Program-made: the position numbers and the translations under genes
In this document: in pieces, positions 28,148-36,422 of the stretch
How the letters are laid out: the number at the start of each line of letters is the position of its first letter
Numbering within the stretch: the stretch's first letter is position 1
NCBI GenBank assembly: GCA_963813725.1
Contig: CAWFAI010000006.1
Span: 122,197-186,196 of the forward strand
Source: VGBV01 sp963813725
GTDB taxonomy: Bacteria > Actinomycetota > Thermoleophilia > Solirubrobacterales > 70-9
Length of the DNA stretch: 64,000 nucleotides
Direction of reading: 5' to 3'
The notes under the pieces: generated by a model
What the model saw: the letters and a program-made list of their open reading frames with translations, nothing else
Told to the model about the DNA's origin: nothing
The model's database searches: none

Positions 28148-28186
28148 GGGCAATAGTGTGGCGGCCCAACCACCCGGGAGGTCGAG

Positions 28187-28573
28187 ATGGACGTGAGCCG
28201 GATCAGCCAGGGCGAGAAGATCGCCGCCGTCGGAGGGGTCCTGCTGTTCATCTTCCTGTTCCTGCCGTGGTTCGGCGACATCAGCGGCTGGGAGGGGCAG
28301 TCGTCCACGGACATCTACATGCTGATCACCGCCGTGGTCGCCGTCGCGGCGGCCCTGATGCCGGGCAACGAAACCGGTATCCCGGGAGTCACGCGCACGG
28401 GGGCCGCTGCCTTGCTGGGGATCGTGGCGCTGGTGCTGGTCCTGTGGCTGCTGATCTTCGACTTCCCCGCCGGCGACGACCGCGGCGCCGGGATCCTGCT
28501 CAGCATCGTCGCGACGGCGATGATCGCCTACGGCGGGTATGCGGCGGGCGGCCGAGCGGGTCTGGACCGGTAA
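28187..28573 (+). CDS. four-helix membrane protein of unknown function
   Basis: 128 residues with four hydrophobic segments: IAAVGGVLLFIFLFLPWFG, YMLITAVVAVAAALM, AAALLGIVALVLVLWLLIF and ILLSIVATAMIAYGGYAA. A GAGG-like ribosome site (GGGAGGTCGAG) precedes the ATG. I recognise no family motif. It is followed 36 bases later by a secreted calcium-binding-repeat protein and may be co-transcribed. Confidence 0.75.
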   Translation: MDVSRISQGEKIAAVGGVLLFIFLFLPWFGDISGWEGQSSTDIYMLITAVVAVAAALMPGNETGIPGVTRTGAAALLGIVALVLVLWLLIFDFPAGDDRGAGILLSIVATAMIAYGGYAAGGRAGLDR

Positions 28574-28608
28574 GCGCCGCGGAGCCACAGGGCGTAGGCT
28601 CGGGGGCG

Positions 28609-29382
28609 ATGGGGTTCACGGGATTCAGCCCGCGCGCCGCGCGGGCCTCGGCGCTCGCGGCTGCGATGGCCGCGCTGGCGCTCGCGTTCGCGGGGGCCGC
28701 GCAGGCGGCGCCGACCCACATCCCCAAGACGGCCACCGGGCTCCACGTGGGCGCCGCCCCTGGGACCGTGAACAACATCTCGATCGTCTACGGGGTCTTC
28801 GAGCAGGGGACCGACGGCTTCCACGTCGACGCCCAGTACATCACCGACACCGCGGGTCTGACGGTGCAGGAGGCAGAGGGGCAGATCTGCACGCAGCCGA
28901 TCAACAACCGCACCGCGTGCGTGGACACCGGCACCACCGCCGGCATCCCGAACGGCTCCACGGGCACCGGCGAGAACCCCGTGATCAAGCTCGGCGACCG
29001 GGACGACACGCTGGTCTCGGACAACGTCGGCGACCTCGAGGTGATCGGAGGCTCCGGCGACGACACCATGCGGGGCGGAAGCAGGCCGGTCACCGACGTC
29101 GGCTTCGAGGGGGAACCGGGGTTCATCGATCCCTCCAGCGAGTACTTCAGGGGACAGGGCGGTGACGACGTGCTCAAGGGCTTCGGCCAGCCCGACATCA
29201 TCGACGGCGGCAAGGGGAACGACGAGCTCGTCGGCGGCAAGGGCAAGGACGACCTCTACGGCGGCGGCGGCAACGACCTGGTCAACGCACGGGACGGCGC
29301 GCGCGACCGCCGCATCAACTGCGGCCCGGGCAACGACAAGGTCAAGGTCGACAAGGTCGATCCCGACCCCGTCAGCTGCTGA
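28609..29382 (+). CDS. secreted protein with RTX-type calcium-binding repeats
   Basis: 257 residues: a signal peptide (LAAAMAALALAFAGAAQAAP), a middle beta-rich domain with a disulfide-capable Cys pair, and a C-terminal set of GGxGxDxhx nonapeptides (GGSGDDTM, GQGGDDVLKGF, DGGKGNDELVGGKGKDDLYG, GGGGNDLV). Such repeats fold into a calcium-filled parallel beta roll outside the cell. The end NCGPGNDKVKVDKVDPDPVSC is a closing cap often found in actinobacterial members. No enzymatic domain is evident, so a structural or adhesive role is more likely. Confidence 0.85.
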   Translation: MGFTGFSPRAARASALAAAMAALALAFAGAAQAAPTHIPKTATGLHVGAAPGTVNNISIVYGVFEQGTDGFHVDAQYITDTAGLTVQEAEGQICTQPINNRTACVDTGTTAGIPNGSTGTGENPVIKLGDRDDTLVSDNVGDLEVIGGSGDDTMRGGSRPVTDVGFEGEPGFIDPSSEYFRGQGGDDVLKGFGQPDIIDGGKGNDELVGGKGKDDLYGGGGNDLVNARDGARDRRINCGPGNDKVKVDKVDPDPVSC

Positions 29383-30189
29383 CCACGACCGAATTCGATT
29401 CCGAGACAGGCCTCGAGCCCGCCGGCGACGGCGTCTGGGATGGCGAGATCGTCGCGGGCTGGGACACCCCGCGCGGGCCGCTGGGCGGCTACGTGATGGC
29501 GATCCAGATGCGCGGCTTCGAGCTGGCGGTGGACGAGGCCGAGCGCCAGGCGCGCTCGGTGACGATGCACTTCCTGCGCGTGCCCGAGGCGGGGCCGGTC
29601 ACGGTGCGAGCCACGGTGGAGCGCCAAGGGCGGTCACTCAGCACCGTGAGCGGGCGGCTGGAGCAGGACGGCAAGCTGGTCGGCCTGGCGCTGGGCGCCT
29701 ACTCGAAACCCTGGGAGGGGCCGCTGCTGGACGGCCTGCCGATGCCCGACGTCCCCCCGCCGAACGCCGAGGGCGCGCCCCGACACTCCTCCCGGGCTGG
29801 CCAAGCGGCCTCCGTTCACGGGACGCCTGGAGATGCATCGGCGCTTCGGAGAGCCCGCCTTCAGCGGCGCCGAGGTGGGCGAGACCGGGGGCTGGCTCGG
29901 CCTGAAGCAGGACCGGCCGGTGGACGCCCGCGCGATCGCGGTGATCGCCGATGCCTGGATCCCCGCCCCGTGGCCGAGGCTGACCAAGTTCGCCCCGGCG
30001 CCGACGGTGGAGCTGACGATCCACGTCCGCTCGCCGCTGCCGGTGGAGGGGCCGCTGCTGCTGGGCCGCTTTCACAACCGCTACGTGCGCGACGGGTTCT
30101 TCGACGAGGACGGCGCAATGTGGGCGCCCGACGGCACCCTGGTCGCGCAGTCGCGCCAGCTCGGGCTGCTGCTGGGCGCCGAGGCGTGA
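29379..30189 (+). CDS. acyl-CoA thioesterase-like double hot-dog protein (one frameshift)
   Basis: About 268 residues in two frames joined near 29790. The first half has WDTPRGPLGGYVMAIQMRGF and SVTMHFLRVPEAGPV, and the second has GWLGLKQDRPVDARAIAVIADAW and FHNRYVRDGFFDEDGAMW, the two hot-dog folds of TesB/4HBT_3-type thioesterases. Asp in VIADAW matches a catalytic position. Coding signal begins right at the stop of the preceding gene, but no ATG or GTG is available there, so the start is unresolved; GTG 29493 would truncate the fold. Activity on acyl-CoA is inferred. Confidence 0.7.
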
Positions 30190-30235
30190 TGGGACGGACG
30201 CTCAAGGGAAGTCTGCGAGCGCCGATATCCCACCT

Positions 30236-30478
30236 ATGAGCGAGGACACGCGCAGCCAGCGAGTCGTGCTGGAAACCGAGCGCCAGCGCATCTCCGGGGA
30301 CATCATCCTGCCGGCAGAGGGGTTCAGGACGCGCCTCTCGGACCTGCTCAACAGCGAGGGGCTCAGGTTCATCGCCCTGGTGAACGCGGAGGTCACCGAC
30401 CATGCGACCGGCGAGACCACCAGGCGCGAGTTCGTCGCGGTCGCCCGCGACCACGTTCAGGTCGCCTACGAGTCCTAG
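30236..30478 (+). CDS. conserved 80-residue protein (DUF6812-like)
   Basis: A short soluble protein, SQRVVLETERQRISGDIILP then RTRLSDLLNSEGLRFIALVNAEV, predicted as a small beta-barrel-like fold. It resembles the DUF6812 family in my recollection; no function is known. A clear ATG and a stop before the convergent YqgE gene make it a real gene. Confidence 0.65.
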   Translation: MSEDTRSQRVVLETERQRISGDIILPAEGFRTRLSDLLNSEGLRFIALVNAEVTDHATGETTRREFVAVARDHVQVAYES

Positions 30479-30496
30479 GCCCCACCCCGCGGCCGC

Positions 30497-31021
30497 CTAG
30501 TTCATCGAGGGGTCGCTGGGCATCCGCGCCAACAGCGCGAACTGGTCGCCCATCCGCGCCAGCACGGCGGCCCACAGATCGCCCTCGCCGAAGGGGTCCT
30601 GCGGCTGCGCCGGCTCGACGATCCAGGCCTCCTGGGAGACCTCGTCGTCCAGCTGTCCCTCGCCCCAGCCCGCATAGCCGGCGTAGACGCGGAGCTGGGT
30701 CAGCTCGGGGGGGTCATCCAGATCGACCATGCCCACCTCCCCGACGATCAGCTTGCTGGCCTCGGCTGGATCGGCGTGCTCGCCGATCGCGGTGATGGCG
30801 TTGGACTGCACCGGGCCGCCGATGTGGAGCACGTGCTCTTCGCCGATCAGCTCAGCCAGGTCCGGGGCGGCCTCGCCCACCGTCGCCTCGGAGGGGCGGT
30901 TCAGCACCAGCCCGAAGGCTCCGTCGGGCGTGTGCTCGATCACCAGCAGCACGGTGCGCCGGAAGTAGTCGGCCATGCTGGGCGAGGCGATCAGGAGCTG
31001 TCCGCTGAGGCTCTCGGCCAT
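30497..31021 (-). CDS. YqgE/AlgH family protein
   Basis: 174 residues with the family start GQLLIASPSMADYFRRTVLL and the signature FGLVLNRPSEATVGEAAP plus HIGGPVQSNAITAIGEH. The ATG at 31021 is preceded by TTTCTCCAGAG. The family is widespread and of unsettled function (initially linked to alginate regulation). It is divergent from a GST-like gene with only 28 bases between starts, so promoters must overlap. Confidence 0.9.
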   Translation of the reverse strand: MAESLSGQLLIASPSMADYFRRTVLLVIEHTPDGAFGLVLNRPSEATVGEAAPDLAELIGEEHVLHIGGPVQSNAITAIGEHADPAEASKLIVGEVGMVDLDDPPELTQLRVYAGYAGWGEGQLDDEVSQEAWIVEPAQPQDPFGEGDLWAAVLARMGDQFALLARMPSDPSMN

Positions 31022-31049
31022 CTCTGGAGAAAAGCGTAGGGTGAGTCGG

Positions 31050-31793
31050 GTGTCGGTGACGCTGTACGCGATTCCCCCATCGCACGCGGCGCATTCCGCG
31101 CGCCTGATGCTGGAGCGCAAGGGGATCGAGCACAGGGTCGTGAACCTGGTGCCGGGGACGCACGCGGTCGCGGTCAGGGCCCTGGGGTTCCCGGGTTCCA
31201 CCGTGCCCGCGCTGAAGCTGGAGGGGCGCCGCGTGCAGGGGTCGCGCCAGATCGCCCGGGCGCTCGACGAGGCCCACCCCGACCCCGCCCTGTTCCCCGC
31301 CGACCGCGAGGAGCGCTTCGCCGTCGAGGAAGCGGAGCGCTGGGGCGACGAGGACTTTCAGGACAGACCGCGCATGCTGACCCGCTGGCTGGCGATGCAC
31401 CGCCCCGAGATGCGTGTCCACATGGCCACCGAGGCCGGCGTGCCTGTGCCCCGCGTGCTGGGGCCGGCCAACGCCCCGATCGCGCGCTACTTCGCCCGCA
31501 AGATCGGTGCGGACGACGGCGAGCGGGTGGGCGCGCTCGTCACCGCCATCCCGGCCCAGCTGGACCGCGTCGACCGGCTGATCGGCGACGGGATCATCGG
31601 CGGGCCCGAGCCCAACGCCGCTGACTTCCAGATCGCACCCACCCTGCGGGTGCTGATGAGCTACGAGGACCTCGCCCCGGCGTTCAAGGGCCGCCCCGCC
31701 GGCGAGTTGGCGACGCGGCTGCTGCCCACCTACCCGACCATGGTCCCTGCGGGGTTCGTGCCGCCCGAGTGGGCCGCCCGGCTCAGGGGCTGA
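31050..31793 (+). CDS. glutathione S-transferase-like protein
   Basis: 247 residues. An N-terminal thioredoxin-like domain (VTLYAIPPSHAAHSARLML) with the cis-Pro motif GSTVPALKLEG and an all-helical C-terminal domain (PNAADFQIAPTLRVL). GTG at 31050 is the start. Actinobacteria usually use mycothiol instead of glutathione, so the thiol substrate is open. It overlaps the convergent alcohol dehydrogenase gene by 11 bases. Confidence 0.82.
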   Translation: MSVTLYAIPPSHAAHSARLMLERKGIEHRVVNLVPGTHAVAVRALGFPGSTVPALKLEGRRVQGSRQIARALDEAHPDPALFPADREERFAVEEAERWGDEDFQDRPRMLTRWLAMHRPEMRVHMATEAGVPVPRVLGPANAPIARYFARKIGADDGERVGALVTAIPAQLDRVDRLIGDGIIGGPEPNAADFQIAPTLRVLMSYEDLAPAFKGRPAGELATRLLPTYPTMVPAGFVPPEWAARLRG

Positions 31794-32817
31794 GGACGAT
31801 CTTCAGCGCCTCTCGCTGGTCGTAGACCTCGTAGGCCTCGGGAGCCTCGTCGAGCTTCATGTGATGGGTGACGAGCGGCGCGGGGTCGAGGCGGCCGTCG
31901 CTCAGCATCTCCATCACGGGATCGACGTGCTTGATCACGTTCGCGTGCCCGCTGAGAAGGTTCAGGGCCTTGATCCAGACGATCCCCATATGGAGCTGAA
32001 TCGGCTCCGCGTAGACGCCGGTGGCCGAGACGGTCCCGGCCTTGCGCGCCATGCGACAGGCCATGTCGAGGACGTCGGGATGCCCGACCGCGTCGATCAC
32101 GGCATCGGCGCCCCTCCCCTCCGTCGCCTCCTTCACCGCCGCGCGGGGGTCCTGCTCGGTCAGGTGCACCGCGCTCGCTCCGAAGGACTCGGCCAGGTTC
32201 AGCCGCTCGGCGACCGTGTCCACGGCGATCACCTGCTCGGCGCCCGCCGCCAGCGCCACCTGGGCCGCGCAGAGGCCGACGGGCCCGAGCCCGAGCACCA
32301 CGGCGACGTCGCCTTCGCCGATCCCGCAGGCATCGACGGCGTGGTAGCCGGTGCCCATCACGTCGCCGGCGAACAGCGCCACGTCGTCCGAGAGCCCCTC
32401 CGGCACCTTGCGCAGGGTCATCTCGGCGGTCGGGACCAGCACCTGCTCGGCCTGGGCGCCCTGCAGCGAGCCCAGCAGCTCGCCGTGGCCGAACACCCCG
32501 CCGTTGTCGCATTTGTGGAAGTCGCCGCGCCGGCAGAAGAAGCAGTCCCCGCAGGCGGTGCAGTAGCAGCCCAGCACGCGGTCGCCCTCGGCGAGCCCCT
32601 CGACCTCGTCGCCGACCGCGGTGATCGTCCCCACGAACTCGTGGCCGATCGTGAAGCCCGGGTCGATCTGCACGCGCCCGTGGTAGATGTGGAGGTCCGA
32701 GCCGCAGATTCCGGTCGCCTCGACGCTGACGATCGCGGCGCCGGGGCCGTCGAGCTCGGGCTCGGGCTTCTCGTCCACGCGGACCTCGCCGGGGGCCTGG
32801 AAGGTGACCGCTCGCAT
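31783..32817 (-). CDS. zinc-dependent alcohol dehydrogenase
   Basis: 344 residues of the medium-chain dehydrogenase family. Catalytic zinc ligands are in GICGSDLHIYHG and IGHEFVG; the four-cysteine structural zinc lobe is CYCTACGDCFFCRRGDFHKC, with one extra Cys. The Rossmann motif is VVLGLGPVGLCAAQVALAAG. The sequence is nearer to the formaldehyde/threonine dehydrogenase-like group than to simple ethanol dehydrogenases, but the substrate is not assignable. The gene is complete and well conserved. Confidence 0.9.
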   Translation of the reverse strand: MRAVTFQAPGEVRVDEKPEPELDGPGAAIVSVEATGICGSDLHIYHGRVQIDPGFTIGHEFVGTITAVGDEVEGLAEGDRVLGCYCTACGDCFFCRRGDFHKCDNGGVFGHGELLGSLQGAQAEQVLVPTAEMTLRKVPEGLSDDVALFAGDVMGTGYHAVDACGIGEGDVAVVLGLGPVGLCAAQVALAAGAEQVIAVDTVAERLNLAESFGASAVHLTEQDPRAAVKEATEGRGADAVIDAVGHPDVLDMACRMARKAGTVSATGVYAEPIQLHMGIVWIKALNLLSGHANVIKHVDPVMEMLSDGRLDPAPLVTHHMKLDEAPEAYEVYDQREALKIVLSP

Positions 32818-32882
32818 CGGCCATCAGCCTATGCCCACCGGGCTATGAGAGGATCGGCTCCCAGCATCCGAAAGGAGCCGCG

Positions 32883-33734
32883 ATGGCGATCGACAAGTCA
32901 ATGCCCGTCCTGATCACGGGGTGCTCGACCGGAATCGGCAGGACGACCGCCGAGACGCTGGCGCGGGACGGCTGGAACGTCTATGCGACCGCGCGGCGGC
33001 CCGAGTCGATCGAGGACCTGAAGGCGAGCGGCGCCAAGACCCTCGCGCTCGACGTCACCGACGAGGCCTCGATGGCGAGCGCCGTGACTGAGGTCGAGTC
33101 CGACGGCGGCTCGGTCGGGGCGCTGGTCAACAACGCCGGCTACAGCCAGAGCGGCGCGATCGAGTCGATCCCGATGGACTCGGTGCGCAAGCAGTTCGAG
33201 ACCAACGTCTTCGGGCTGATCAGGATGTGCCAGCTGGTGCTGCCAGGCATGCGCAGGGCAGGCCGGGGCCGAATCGTCAACGTCAGCTCGATGGGCGGCA
33301 AGCTCACCTTCCCCGGCGGCGGCATCTACCACGCGACCAAGCACTCGGTCGAGGCGATCTCGGACGCCCTCCGGTTCGAGGTCGCCGGCTTCGGCGTCGA
33401 GGTGGTGGTGATCGAGCCGGGCCTGATCAGGACGGCGTTCGGCGACACCGCCGTCGACAGCATCGGCGAGACCAGCGCCGAGGGGCCCTACGCCAAGTTC
33501 AACGAGGATGTCGCGAAAGCGACCGAGGGTGCCTACAGCGGCCCCTTCTCCAGGCTGGGCGGCGGCCCCGAGACGGTCGCGGCCAAGATCGAGAAGGCGC
33601 TGGCCGCCCGCCGGCCGAGCACGCGCTACAAGGTGACGCCCTCGGCGTCCATGATCATGGGCATGCGGCACGCGATGACCGACCGGATGTGGGACCGCTT
33701 CGTCAGCTCCCAGTACCCGCAGCCGAAGGCCTAG
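32883..33734 (+). CDS. short-chain dehydrogenase/reductase
   Basis: 283 residues, classical SDR. TGCSTGIGRTTA is the cofactor loop, NNAGYSQSG the core motif, and the Ser-Tyr-Lys triad is in NVSSMGGKLTF and YHATKHSVE. A good ribosome site (AAAGGAG) precedes the ATG. It resembles oxidoreductases acting on lipids or alcohols; the substrate is unknown. It starts about 65 bases from the divergent alcohol dehydrogenase. Confidence 0.92.
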   Translation: MAIDKSMPVLITGCSTGIGRTTAETLARDGWNVYATARRPESIEDLKASGAKTLALDVTDEASMASAVTEVESDGGSVGALVNNAGYSQSGAIESIPMDSVRKQFETNVFGLIRMCQLVLPGMRRAGRGRIVNVSSMGGKLTFPGGGIYHATKHSVEAISDALRFEVAGFGVEVVVIEPGLIRTAFGDTAVDSIGETSAEGPYAKFNEDVAKATEGAYSGPFSRLGGGPETVAAKIEKALAARRPSTRYKVTPSASMIMGMRHAMTDRMWDRFVSSQYPQPKA

Positions 33735-33777
33735 CCCGTTTCGTCCGCCGCCGAGTGGGATACAAAGAGACCAGCAC

Positions 33778-34071
33778 ATGCGCTTTCTACGCAGGCTCAT
33801 GCTCCTCGCTCTCCTGGCCGGGCTCTTCGCCTGGCTGCGCAAGGTGCTGAGCGAGGAAGTGCTCGAGCGGAGCGCGGAGTCCCAGCCCCCTTCGCAGCAG
33901 GCCGGTTCCGATCCCGCCCCGAAGCCGGCTCCGCAGGCACAGGTCAGCAGCCCCAACGGCAGCGAGCCGACCAAGGCCCAGCTCTACGAGCGGGCGCAGG
34001 ACCTGGGCATCGAGGGCCGCTCGCGGATGTCCAAGGCCGAGCTGCAGCGAGCGATCAAGCAAGCCGGCTGA
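33778..34071 (+). CDS. membrane-anchored protein with SAP/Rho-N-like C-terminus
   Basis: 97 residues: an N-terminal hydrophobic anchor (LMLLALLAGLFAWL), a Pro/Gln-rich linker, and a 35-residue C-terminal motif TKAQLYERAQDLGIEGRSRM then SKAELQRAIKQ, similar to SAP or Rho N-terminal helix-extended-helix domains that contact nucleic acid. It may tether DNA or RNA to the membrane; this is inference. The 3' end overlaps the convergent alkyltransferase-like gene by 17 bases. Confidence 0.72.
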   Translation: MRFLRRLMLLALLAGLFAWLRKVLSEEVLERSAESQPPSQQAGSDPAPKPAPQAQVSSPNGSEPTKAQLYERAQDLGIEGRSRMSKAELQRAIKQAG

Positions 34072-34351
34072 GCGCGGCCAGCTCCTCGGGCGGGATCAGC
34101 GCGTCGCGCAGGTCCACCCGGGCGCCGCGGAAGGGAACCCCCTCGGCCTCCAGCAGGGCGCGCTGCCGCGCGCCCTTGGCCAGGGACCCGTCCGCCCGCA
34201 CGACCCTGTGCCAGGGCACGTCGTCGCCGGTGTGAGCCAGCACGGACCCAGCGAAGCGGGGCGCGCCGGGCGAGACGTCGCCGTAGGTTGTTACGTACCC
34301 CTCGGGCACCGAGCGGATCCGGGCGATCACGAGGTGGGCTCGCTCTGTCAC
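34055..34351 (-). CDS. alkyltransferase-like protein (ATL), Cys replaced by Trp
   Basis: 98 residues, one MGMT-type DNA-binding domain: GYVTTYGDVS, then VPWHRVVRADGSL where active methyltransferases have PCHRV. Trp at the acceptor position is the hallmark of ATL proteins, which bind alkylated guanine, flip it out and hand it to nucleotide-excision repair. GTG at 34351 overlaps the stop of the upstream GST-like gene (GTGA), so the two are probably co-translated, linking alkyl damage and detoxification. Confidence 0.85.
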   Translation of the reverse strand: MTERAHLVIARIRSVPEGYVTTYGDVSPGAPRFAGSVLAHTGDDVPWHRVVRADGSLAKGARQRALLEAEGVPFRGARVDLRDALIPPEELAALSRLA

Positions 34352-35103
34352 GCAGCTACGGGGACACCGCGATGCCGTGCGTACATCCGCTCGACCCACT
34401 GGCCGCCCGGCCGCGCCTGCATCTCCTCGCGGAATCCCTGCAGGCTCGGCACCAGCTTCGGGCACCAGGGCCGGCCCGGCGGGGCCAGCAGCGGCGTGAA
34501 CAGCGCCGCACCGGCCAGGTCGGCGACCGAGAACTCGTCCCCGACGAGGTACTCGCCGTCGCCCAGCTCGGACTCGACCCGGTCCATCGCCGCCCTGATC
34601 CCGGCCTCGGCCTCGTCCGCCCCGGCCTGGTCGACGCCGTAGTCACGGCGCACCATGCGGTTCGCGACCGGGGCCGTGCGGCGCAGCAGGCCACGCCGGA
34701 AAGTGGCTCCCTCGTCGGAGATCACGGCGTCCAGAGTCGCCTCGGTGTCGGGCAGCGTGTAGTGCCAGAGCATCCGGCGCACCCGCGGCGCCAGCTCTTC
34801 GTCGAAGTAGTCCTCAAGCTCCAGGGCGCTTCGCCGCTGCTCGGGCTCGGCCGGGTACAGCGCCGGCTCGGGCTTGTAGCGCTCCAGCGCCTCGATGATC
34901 GCCGTCGAGTCCCCGACCCGTCTCCCGTCGATCTCGGCCACCGGCAGCCGGTCGTGCTTGCCGCGGGTGAGCCGAAGCGCCGTCAGACGGTGCGTACCCG
35001 GCATCGGAGTCCGCAGCTCGTATGGAATCCCCTTGTAGTCGAGAGCCCAGCGGGCCTTCTCGTTGTAGTGCGAGATCTCGATGTGCCAGAGGACGACGCT
35101 CAC
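34348..35103 (-). CDS. glutathione S-transferase family protein
   Basis: 251 residues. Thioredoxin-like N-terminal domain (VVLWHIEISHYNEKARWAL, with DRLPVAEIDGRRVGDSTAI around the cis-Pro and Ser contact) and a helical C-terminal domain (LVGDEFSVADLAGAALFTPL). GTG at 35103 is chosen over a longer upstream frame because homology begins there. It is followed by the ATL gene with a GTGA overlap and preceded by a MarR regulator in the same direction with a gap of 11 bases. Confidence 0.86.
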   Translation of the reverse strand: MSVVLWHIEISHYNEKARWALDYKGIPYELRTPMPGTHRLTALRLTRGKHDRLPVAEIDGRRVGDSTAIIEALERYKPEPALYPAEPEQRRSALELEDYFDEELAPRVRRMLWHYTLPDTEATLDAVISDEGATFRRGLLRRTAPVANRMVRRDYGVDQAGADEAEAGIRAAMDRVESELGDGEYLVGDEFSVADLAGAALFTPLLAPPGRPWCPKLVPSLQGFREEMQARPGGQWVERMYARHRGVPVAA

Positions 35104-35114
35104 GCCGCCAGAGC

Positions 35115-35576
35115 CTACGTCCAATCGAGCCCGGCGTTCAGCTCCTCCAGGATCGCCCGCAGCCGGCGCATCTTCTCCTTGCCGAGCAGCTTCGTCCACT
35201 CCTCCTCGAGCTCGGCGACGACTTCCCGCGCGATCGCATAGAGCTCACGTCCCTTGGCGGTCGCGCGAACCAGCTTCGCCCGCCGGTCGCTCGGGTCGGG
35301 CAACCGCTCGACGTAGCCGTGCTGCTCCAGGTGCTCGACCAGCTCGGCCATCGACTGCTTGGTGATCTGGGCGCGCTCGGCGAGCACGCTCACCCTCGTG
35401 CCCTCGTCGTCGAGGAACGGGAACACGCTGCCGTGCGGGGGGCGGATCTCGGGATGCCCGCGCTCGGCGAACCTCCGATTCAGAACCTCGGAGCCATACC
35501 GGTAGGGCTCACGCAGGAGGACCCCGAGGTTCTCGGGGCGCTCCCGGGCGGAGGTTTTCGGAAGTCGGCTTGACAT
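35115..35576 (-). CDS. MarR-family transcriptional regulator
   Basis: 153 residues, winged helix: VSVLAERAQITKQSMAELVE is the recognition region and VERLPDPSDRRAKLVRATAK the wing with the conserved DxRxxx motif. It is divergent from a cupin gene, with two palindromic sites in between (35580-35594 and 35613-35627). It also runs into the GST-ATL pair, so it probably controls both directions in response to a small molecule, possibly an electrophile. Confidence 0.9.
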   Translation of the reverse strand: MSSRLPKTSARERPENLGVLLREPYRYGSEVLNRRFAERGHPEIRPPHGSVFPFLDDEGTRVSVLAERAQITKQSMAELVEHLEQHGYVERLPDPSDRRAKLVRATAKGRELYAIAREVVAELEEEWTKLLGKEKMRRLRAILEELNAGLDWT

Positions 35577-35579
35577 CAG

Positions 35580-35627
35580 TCAGGTTTCCTGTCTATTCTA
35601 CGGCCTCCGTCAGACAGGTTACCTGTC
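35580..35627. promoter_or_regulatory. two palindromic operators for the MarR regulator
   Basis: GACAGGTTACCTGTC at 35613-35627 is a perfect 7+1+7 palindrome; a weaker copy TCAGGTTTCCTGTCT is at 35580-35594, centred about 34 bases away (close to three helix turns). They lie between the divergent marR and cupin starts. Confidence 0.75.
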
Positions 35628-35661
35628 GATTCTGATGTCCAGCTCAAGAAAGGAAGTTCAA

Positions 35662-36120
35662 ATGCCAGTCGCCGAAGAGCGCCTCACGGTCGGCGCCGAG
35701 GGTCTCACGTTCCGGGTCACGAGCGAGCAGAGCGCCGGGGCCATCACCGCCCTCGAAGTCCGCATCCCCGCGGGCGGGGGCCCGCCCATGCTGCACCGGC
35801 ATGACCCGTTCGAGCTCTACCGCGTCGAGCGAGGAGAGCTCGTCTTCTATCTCGAGGATGACCGGGGGACCGTCAGCCGGCGCATCGCCCGGCCCGGAGA
35901 GGTCGTACCGATCGCCGGCGGACGGGAGCACACCGTGCGCAACGAGTCAGGGATGGAGGCGAGCGCTTTCGTTGTCTTCACCCCCGGCGAGCGCATGGAG
36001 CGTTTCGCCCGGGCGGCGGCGGAGCTGGCGACGGCCGGCGACCCGCCGGTGAACAAGATCCTGGCGATGGCCGAAGCCCACGGCGTCGAGATCACTCGGC
36101 CGGTCGGGGAGGTGGCCTGA
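35662..36120 (+). CDS. single-domain cupin protein
   Basis: 152 residues. Cupin motif 1 (MLHRHDPFELYRVERGELVF) and motif 2 (VVPIAGGREHTVRNESG) supply His, His, Glu and His ligands, so a metal is likely. The ATG at 35662 follows AAGGAAG. A TGATG overlap joins it to the next small gene. It is probably regulated by the adjacent MarR protein. It may be a small-molecule oxygenase or binding protein. Confidence 0.85.
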   Translation: MPVAEERLTVGAEGLTFRVTSEQSAGAITALEVRIPAGGGPPMLHRHDPFELYRVERGELVFYLEDDRGTVSRRIARPGEVVPIAGGREHTVRNESGMEASAFVVFTPGERMERFARAAAELATAGDPPVNKILAMAEAHGVEITRPVGEVA

Positions 36121-36413
36121 TGGCCTACCTCACGATCGCGCGGATCTCCGGGGATCCCGACGAGCTGCTCGCGGGCTACCGGCTGTCCTCGAGCGAGATG
36201 GACCAGGTCGGGCGAGACCACGGCCTGATCCTGCACGCCGCGGCCAAGTCCGACGACGGCCTGGTGGTCGTCAACCTCTGGCCCTCCGAGCAGGAATCGG
36301 AGTCCGCCGCCCGCGACGGTCGTAGGCGCGCCCAGATCCAGCGCCATGGGCTCGAGCCCGGCCGGTTTCGGCGCGAGCACTTCCAGGTCGCCAACCACGT
36401 GATCTTCGACTGA
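36120..36413 (+). CDS. hypothetical protein, possible alpha-beta barrel dimer
   Basis: 97 residues, start overlapping the cupin stop (TGATG). Pattern AYLTIARISGDPDELLAGYR, LILHAAAKSDDGLVVVNLWP fits a small ferredoxin-like dimeric fold such as the ABM domain, but the match is by pattern only. It is co-transcribed with the cupin and is therefore likely to share its MarR control. Confidence 0.65.
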   Translation: MAYLTIARISGDPDELLAGYRLSSSEMDQVGRDHGLILHAAAKSDDGLVVVNLWPSEQESESAARDGRRRAQIQRHGLEPGRFRREHFQVANHVIFD

Positions 36414-36422
36414 GGCGCGTGC

